Shown piece by piece: positions 51,901 to 53,912 of a DNA stretch of 53,912 bases (its first letter is position 1; each line of letters begins with the position of its first letter). Origin of the DNA: JACKAL01 sp964400355 (GTDB taxonomy: Bacteria > Bdellovibrionota > Bdellovibrionia > Bdellovibrionales > JAGQZY01); assembly GCA_964400355.1 (NCBI GenBank), contig CAYNTO010000021.1, forward strand, positions 1 to 53,912, written 5' to 3'. The notes under the pieces are model-generated. The model saw nothing but the letters and a program-made list of their open reading frames with translations. It did not search any database and was not told the origin of the DNA. Made by a program: the position numbers and the translations under genes.

Positions 51901-53912
51901 GCGCCGCCGATTTCGGCCCATGCGATTCCATTGTAAAGGTTCAAACGATTGAGATCTGTATCGAACACCACGAGACCTGCTGCAGGAGAGGCAATGCCAT
52001 TCTTCTGCGCGGTTGTCATACGCGGAGGGAGTAAACCTTTGTTTGTAGAATTCATCTGTAATAATGCAGACGCCACGGTGGACGTGGTGCCGATCCCCAC
52101 ACTGCCGCCTGTCGGTTGAATGAGGACTGCGCCTTTGGTGGCATCGGAGGTGGATTCTAAAGTGAGGTTGGCACTGGCAGCAGTACCGCCGCGCAAGTTT
52201 TGCCCCGACCCGCGACCAGCGAGCATAACATATTGGGTGTGGTCGTCATCACCGAGACCAGTGAGCGCACCGTGATCTGTTGCACCCACTAAGTCGGCAG
52301 CGCACTCCCATCTGTCGCTCACTGTCCATTTGAGCACATACCCATCCGTGCACTCTGTGCCCGCCGGCATGTAGGTAAAATACTCAGCCGGAGCATTGGT
52401 GATTTTTCCGATGCTGATCGCACTCACATCGGCGCTCACGATGGTACCATCGGCAATTTTGGCGCTCGTCACGCCACCGTCTTTTAGTCTTAGAGCGTTC
52501 GTATTGATTTCGATGCCGGTATTATCGACGTTGACGGCGATGTTGCGATCTGCCGACAAATCACCGCCACCGGTTAACGCGGATCCAGTATTAGTGTTGA
52601 TCGCGCGAGTGGTGGCCACACCAGTAGCCCACCCTGCTGAAATGTCCTTGCAGTTTGCGCCCGCTTCATCGCAAATTTGTTCGGCGCGAATGATGCCGGC
52701 CACATCGAGAAGCGCATTGGGAGCCGGTGAACCAATACCCACGTTACCGTTGCCATCGATCTTTAAACCTTCGCTGTCTCCATCACCCGACAACCAAAAA
52801 TTGGTCAGACTTAAATTTTGCGTGGCTGTGTGGCTACCTAAATCATCCGCTCCGCCACCACCACCACCCGCAGTGATTGTTCCTGAAAGCAGATAGCCTT
52901 GGGCGAATGTTCCCATGGTTAAGTTATCAAGAGTCCCGGTGCCGTCTACCTTAAACTCCAAATAATCTGTTGTTCCGTTCATTGGAATAATCATTGAGAT
53001 TGTATTTTGAATATTATAGCTAGTGCCCGGACTGCGATCGAAAGAATTGCCAATAACTGCACCATTCTTGTAAATGCGGCCGGCGCCATACTGAACATCG
53101 GCAATCGCAGTTATGTAGGTCGAAAGGATTACCAAATATTTTCCCGGAGTGGCTGGTTGAAATCTATCTGTGGCTAGATCAAAGCTGTTTGTCGTATCGT
53201 AAACCTTATTGTTCCAATCTATATTGGCCATGGCGCCCACAGCCTGGCTCGCCGTCATCGTAACATGAAAGCTGATATCTGCACTCGTTGCGACAGGTGC
53301 CCACGCGCCGTCCTGATAAATGTAAGGGCGCTTTTCACTGGTATCATAAACGATAAGTCCCTCCGCCGGGCTGGCAATCGCCGTGCGCTGAGGAGATGTC
53401 ATTCGTGGTGGCAAGAAACCTTTTGTTGTGGAATCAATCTGTAATGCCGCTGACCCACTTGGCGATGTGGTACCAACTCCAACACTCCCACCGTTTGGTT
53501 GTAAAAGAACGTACCCCTTTGTGGCATCAGAAGTAGATTCGAGAGTGAGGTTGGCACTTGCCGCAGTACCACCGCGCAGATTTTGACCTGTAGTGCGGCC
53601 TGCGAGCAGGGCATACTGTGTGTGGTCGTCGTCACCAAGACCTGTGAGAGTCCCGTGATCGGTCACACCGATGTCGGCAGCACATTCCCAGCGATTGGCA
53701 GACGTCCACTTGAGCACATAGCCATCAGTACATTCGGCACCGTTTGGCATATAAGTAAAGTACTCGGTCGCGGCACTGTTGATCTTGCTCACGTTCACGC
53801 CGCCGATGTCCGCGTTAACGATGGTGCCGTCGGCAATTTTAGCACTGGTTATGCCGCTGTCTTTCACTCTAAGTGCGTTGGCATTGAGCTCTACCGTGCT
53901 GTTATCGACGTT
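48978..53912 (-). CDS. Giant C1q-containing fibre protein, MAT-like (5' end beyond right edge)
   Basis: The frame is open from the right edge to a stop at 48978, over 1640 residues, and the start is outside. Residues below count from the GTG at 53867. Three units repeat with a period of about 460-465 residues. Each unit has a spine segment (TECTDGYVLKW, DHGALTGLGDDDHTQY, GGTAASANLTLESTSD, GFLPPRMT) and a C1q/TNF-like beta domain (about 198-330, 659-792 and 1120-1262). It then has a Gly-rich hinge with WLSGDGDSEG and NALLDVAGIIRAEQICDEAG. The end has VGIGTTTP-type fibre repeats and a 130-residue C-terminal tip with two Cys (DLACNLSN, VYCNINTF). The overall plan is that of the mosaic adhesive trimer fibres known from Bdellovibrio, used for contact with prey. 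Trimerisation and surface position are inferred. Confidence 0.88.
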   Translation of the reverse strand, partial: NVDNSTVELNANALRVKDSGITSAKIADGTIVNADIGGVNVSKINSAATEYFTYMPNGAECTDGYVLKWTSANRWECAADIGVTDHGTLTGLGDDDHTQYALLAGRTTGQNLRGGTAASANLTLESTSDATKGYVLLQPNGGSVGVGTTSPSGSAALQIDSTTKGFLPPRMTSPQRTAIASPAEGLIVYDTSEKRPYIYQDGAWAPVATSADISFHVTMTASQAVGAMANIDWNNKVYDTTNSFDLATDRFQPATPGKYLVILSTYITAIADVQYGAGRIYKNGAVIGNSFDRSPGTSYNIQNTISMIIPMNGTTDYLEFKVDGTGTLDNLTMGTFAQGYLLSGTITAGGGGGGADDLGSHTATQNLSLTNFWLSGDGDSEGLKIDGNGNVGIGSPAPNALLDVAGIIRAEQICDEAGANCKDISAGWATGVATTRAINTNTGSALTGGGDLSADRNIAVNVDNTGIEINTNALRLKDGGVTSAKIADGTIVSADVSAISIGKITNAPAEYFTYMPAGTECTDGYVLKWTVSDRWECAADLVGATDHGALTGLGDDDHTQYVMLAGRGSGQNLRGGTAASANLTLESTSDATKGAVLIQPTGGSVGIGTTSTVASALLQMNSTNKGLLPPRMTTAQKNGIASPAAGLVVFDTDLNRLNLYNGIAWAEIGGATDEVAFHAVNGVADAVHTWVKVTYDVEVSDTSNAYNPATGIFTAPTDGYYLFDASLYLGNIASGGGIIQIALYKNGTMYKRNWTYGTGNDSKAEFTYIVPMAKNDTAAVYGYSEISRNTPTAGSNEYMFFSGKLLTGLSNGNTGGGGSDNLGTHVATQNLVLSTNWLSGDGDSEGILISSNGNVGVGTNVPNALLDVAGIIRAEQICDEAGLNCKDISTGWSTGNVATSRAINTNSGSGLTGGGDLSADRNIAMNVDNTTIEIATNTVRVKDGGITSAKITDGTIVSADVSAISIGKITNAPAEYFTYMPAGTECTDGYVLKWSVSDRWECAADLVGATDHGALTGLNDDDHTQYALLAGRSTGQSLRGGTAASANLTLESTSDSTKGYVLLQPTSGSVGVGTTSPSSSSLLDLNSTTKGFLPPRMTTTQRLAIASPANGLMVYDTTANDMYVYKNSNWVKNVTEVSFSVHRNSVVQSIPTTALTKIDFTHADINNGSAYSLATDRFQPTVAGYYLFNGICSLNAMGVGLFQECRILKNGSENLASPWAREATGGVDAGSNTVSTLTYLNGSTDYIELHVYHTSPGSVNLYGQKYYTNFSGFLISGGAGGGGGTSDNMGNHTAAQNIVLGSNWITGDGDPEGIQISSTGAVGVGTATPGAPLDVFGATALGVPSTVQMRATDTTTAGQDVGGTLVLGGYHTAQTGVANFAAMKGGKENATVGNYSSYAAFFTRTSGSALSEKMRITSAGHVGIGTTTPQVYTNRTTLEVKSLDATNGGIVQTSTSDGAGKAYMFADNTRAGFGTPQALPITFITSSSEKMRIADSGNVGIGSLDPSAKLDVNGKIRGVASVSYDSSSSTPTTSSGTSTFVSDISTSIVVQNGDMIKVDLACNLSNTGGTTYMKSEVASGPGGSWLQNSNWITVSSTTWSGGYSTGIYKATADGTINFQAYWHVSAGTGYAVYCNINTFILGKQ
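50082..50510 (-). repeat. C1q-like domain, third
   Basis: Coding block for the third C1q-like module: VSFSVHRNSVVQSIPTTALTKIDF, then DRFQPTVAGYYLFNGICSL, RILKNGSENL and YIELHVYHTS, ending FSGFLISGG. It has two Cys that the other two modules lack, and its core differs from them much more than the flanking spine does. Confidence 0.75.
50750..51320 (-). repeat. Fibre spine repeat, copy 3 (DNA-level)
   Basis: Codes for the segment from IIRAEQICDEAG through TECTDGYVLKW to LESTSD. Much of it is closely similar in DNA to 52130-52710, including long identical runs such as those coding for AADLVGATDHGALTGL. Boundaries are approximate. Confidence 0.7.
51492..51893 (-). repeat. C1q-like domain, second
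   Basis: Coding block for the second C1q-like module: VAFHAVNGVADAVHTWVKVTY, IFTAPTDGYYLFDASLYLG, IIQIALYKNGTMYKRNW and FFSGKLLTG. The classic C1q/TNF strand pattern (FtaP.dGyY.F, ALykNG) is clearest in this copy. Confidence 0.82.
52130..52710 (-). repeat. Fibre spine repeat, copy 2 (DNA-level)
   Basis: Second copy of the spine segment, highly similar in DNA to 50750-51320 and, less so, to 53510-53912. Boundaries are approximate. Confidence 0.7.
52878..53276 (-). repeat. C1q-like domain, first
   Basis: Coding block for the first C1q-like module: ISFHVTMTASQAVGAMANIDW, DRFQPATPGKYLVILSTYIT, AGRIYKNGAVIGNSF, YLEFKVDG and FAQGYLLSG. Its sequence differs strongly from the second and third modules. 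Confidence 0.75.
53510..53912 (-). repeat. Fibre spine repeat, copy 1 (cut by the right edge)
   Basis: First visible copy of the spine segment (DHGTLTGLGDDDHTQYALLAGR, TECTDGYVLKW in the form AECTDGYVLKW). It continues past the right edge. Confidence 0.65.

Noticed and set aside
1..53912. Window as a complete circular plasmid or phage, suggested by fibre genes at both ends
   Set aside because: hisS, aconitase and other core genes are chromosomal, no replication, capsid or terminase gene is seen, and the ends neither overlap nor join in frame.

Overview
The window looks like chromosomal DNA from a predatory or predator-related bacterium of the Bdellovibrionota. The evidence is gene content and style, because no rRNA or marker protein could be searched. 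G+C is moderate. There are many lipoproteins with Bdellovibrio-like lipoboxes (FQNCG, YTNCG) and many secreted proteins of unknown function. A giant repetitive fibre protein carries C1q-like modules, as in the mosaic adhesive trimer (MAT) fibres known from Bdellovibrio. HD-GYP and partner-switch signalling genes are also present. I found no tRNA, rRNA, CRISPR array, transposase or prophage module. No gap between genes exceeds 300 bases.

Layout. 1-649 is the 5' part of a fibre-like gene (minus strand) that runs off the left edge. 690-2303 holds its putative FliA-type promoter and a STAS / HATPase pair. 2304-6729 holds a divergent PP2C phosphatase of RsbU type, a FecR-domain protein with a barrel-like C-terminus, and a small lipoprotein. 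6736-10208 is housekeeping: DUF455 ferritin-like, YebC, HisS and a Maf/YceF pyrophosphatase. 10213-20306 is mostly cell-envelope and secreted functions: trypsin-like protease pair, aldo-keto reductase-like protein, HD-GYP, GT4, PlsC, MipA/OmpV and a VWA lipoprotein. 20524-24025 is a tight LysR / PhoD-like phosphatase / aldehyde-dehydrogenase-like pseudoenzyme operon. 24806-26458 is a GAF-HD-GYP protein.

27175-33012 is the four-gene ligase-associated DNA-repair cassette (exonuclease, ATP-dependent ligase, Lhr helicase, PdeM), with every junction overlapping. It converges on a mitochondrial-type aconitase. 35473-37762 holds secreted proteins including a GH19-like hydrolase. 37970-40916 encodes both subunits of a DNA topoisomerase VI, a type IIB enzyme typical of archaea and sporadic in bacteria. 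41119-42216 holds an HNH protein, a BolA / CGFS-glutaredoxin pair and a 55-residue membrane protein. 42251-45796 holds secreted proteins including a gingipain-type (C25) peptidase. 46039-48851 is a phosphorelay operon: receiver-containing regulator, single-domain receiver, membrane histidine kinase and HPt. 48978-53912 is the 3' part of the fibre gene.

Both edges of the window therefore lie inside repetitive fibre-type genes on the same strand. The most unusual structures are: the C1q-containing fibre repeats; the topoisomerase VI operon, with a 34-bp perfect inverted repeat at its 3' end and a 14-bp palindrome in its leader; a second inverted repeat with 37-bp arms at 26491-26620; three TGAGAC sites at exact 31-bp steps upstream of the GH19 gene; tandem hairpin repeats that begin inside a stop codon; and two enzyme-fold proteins that lack catalytic residues.
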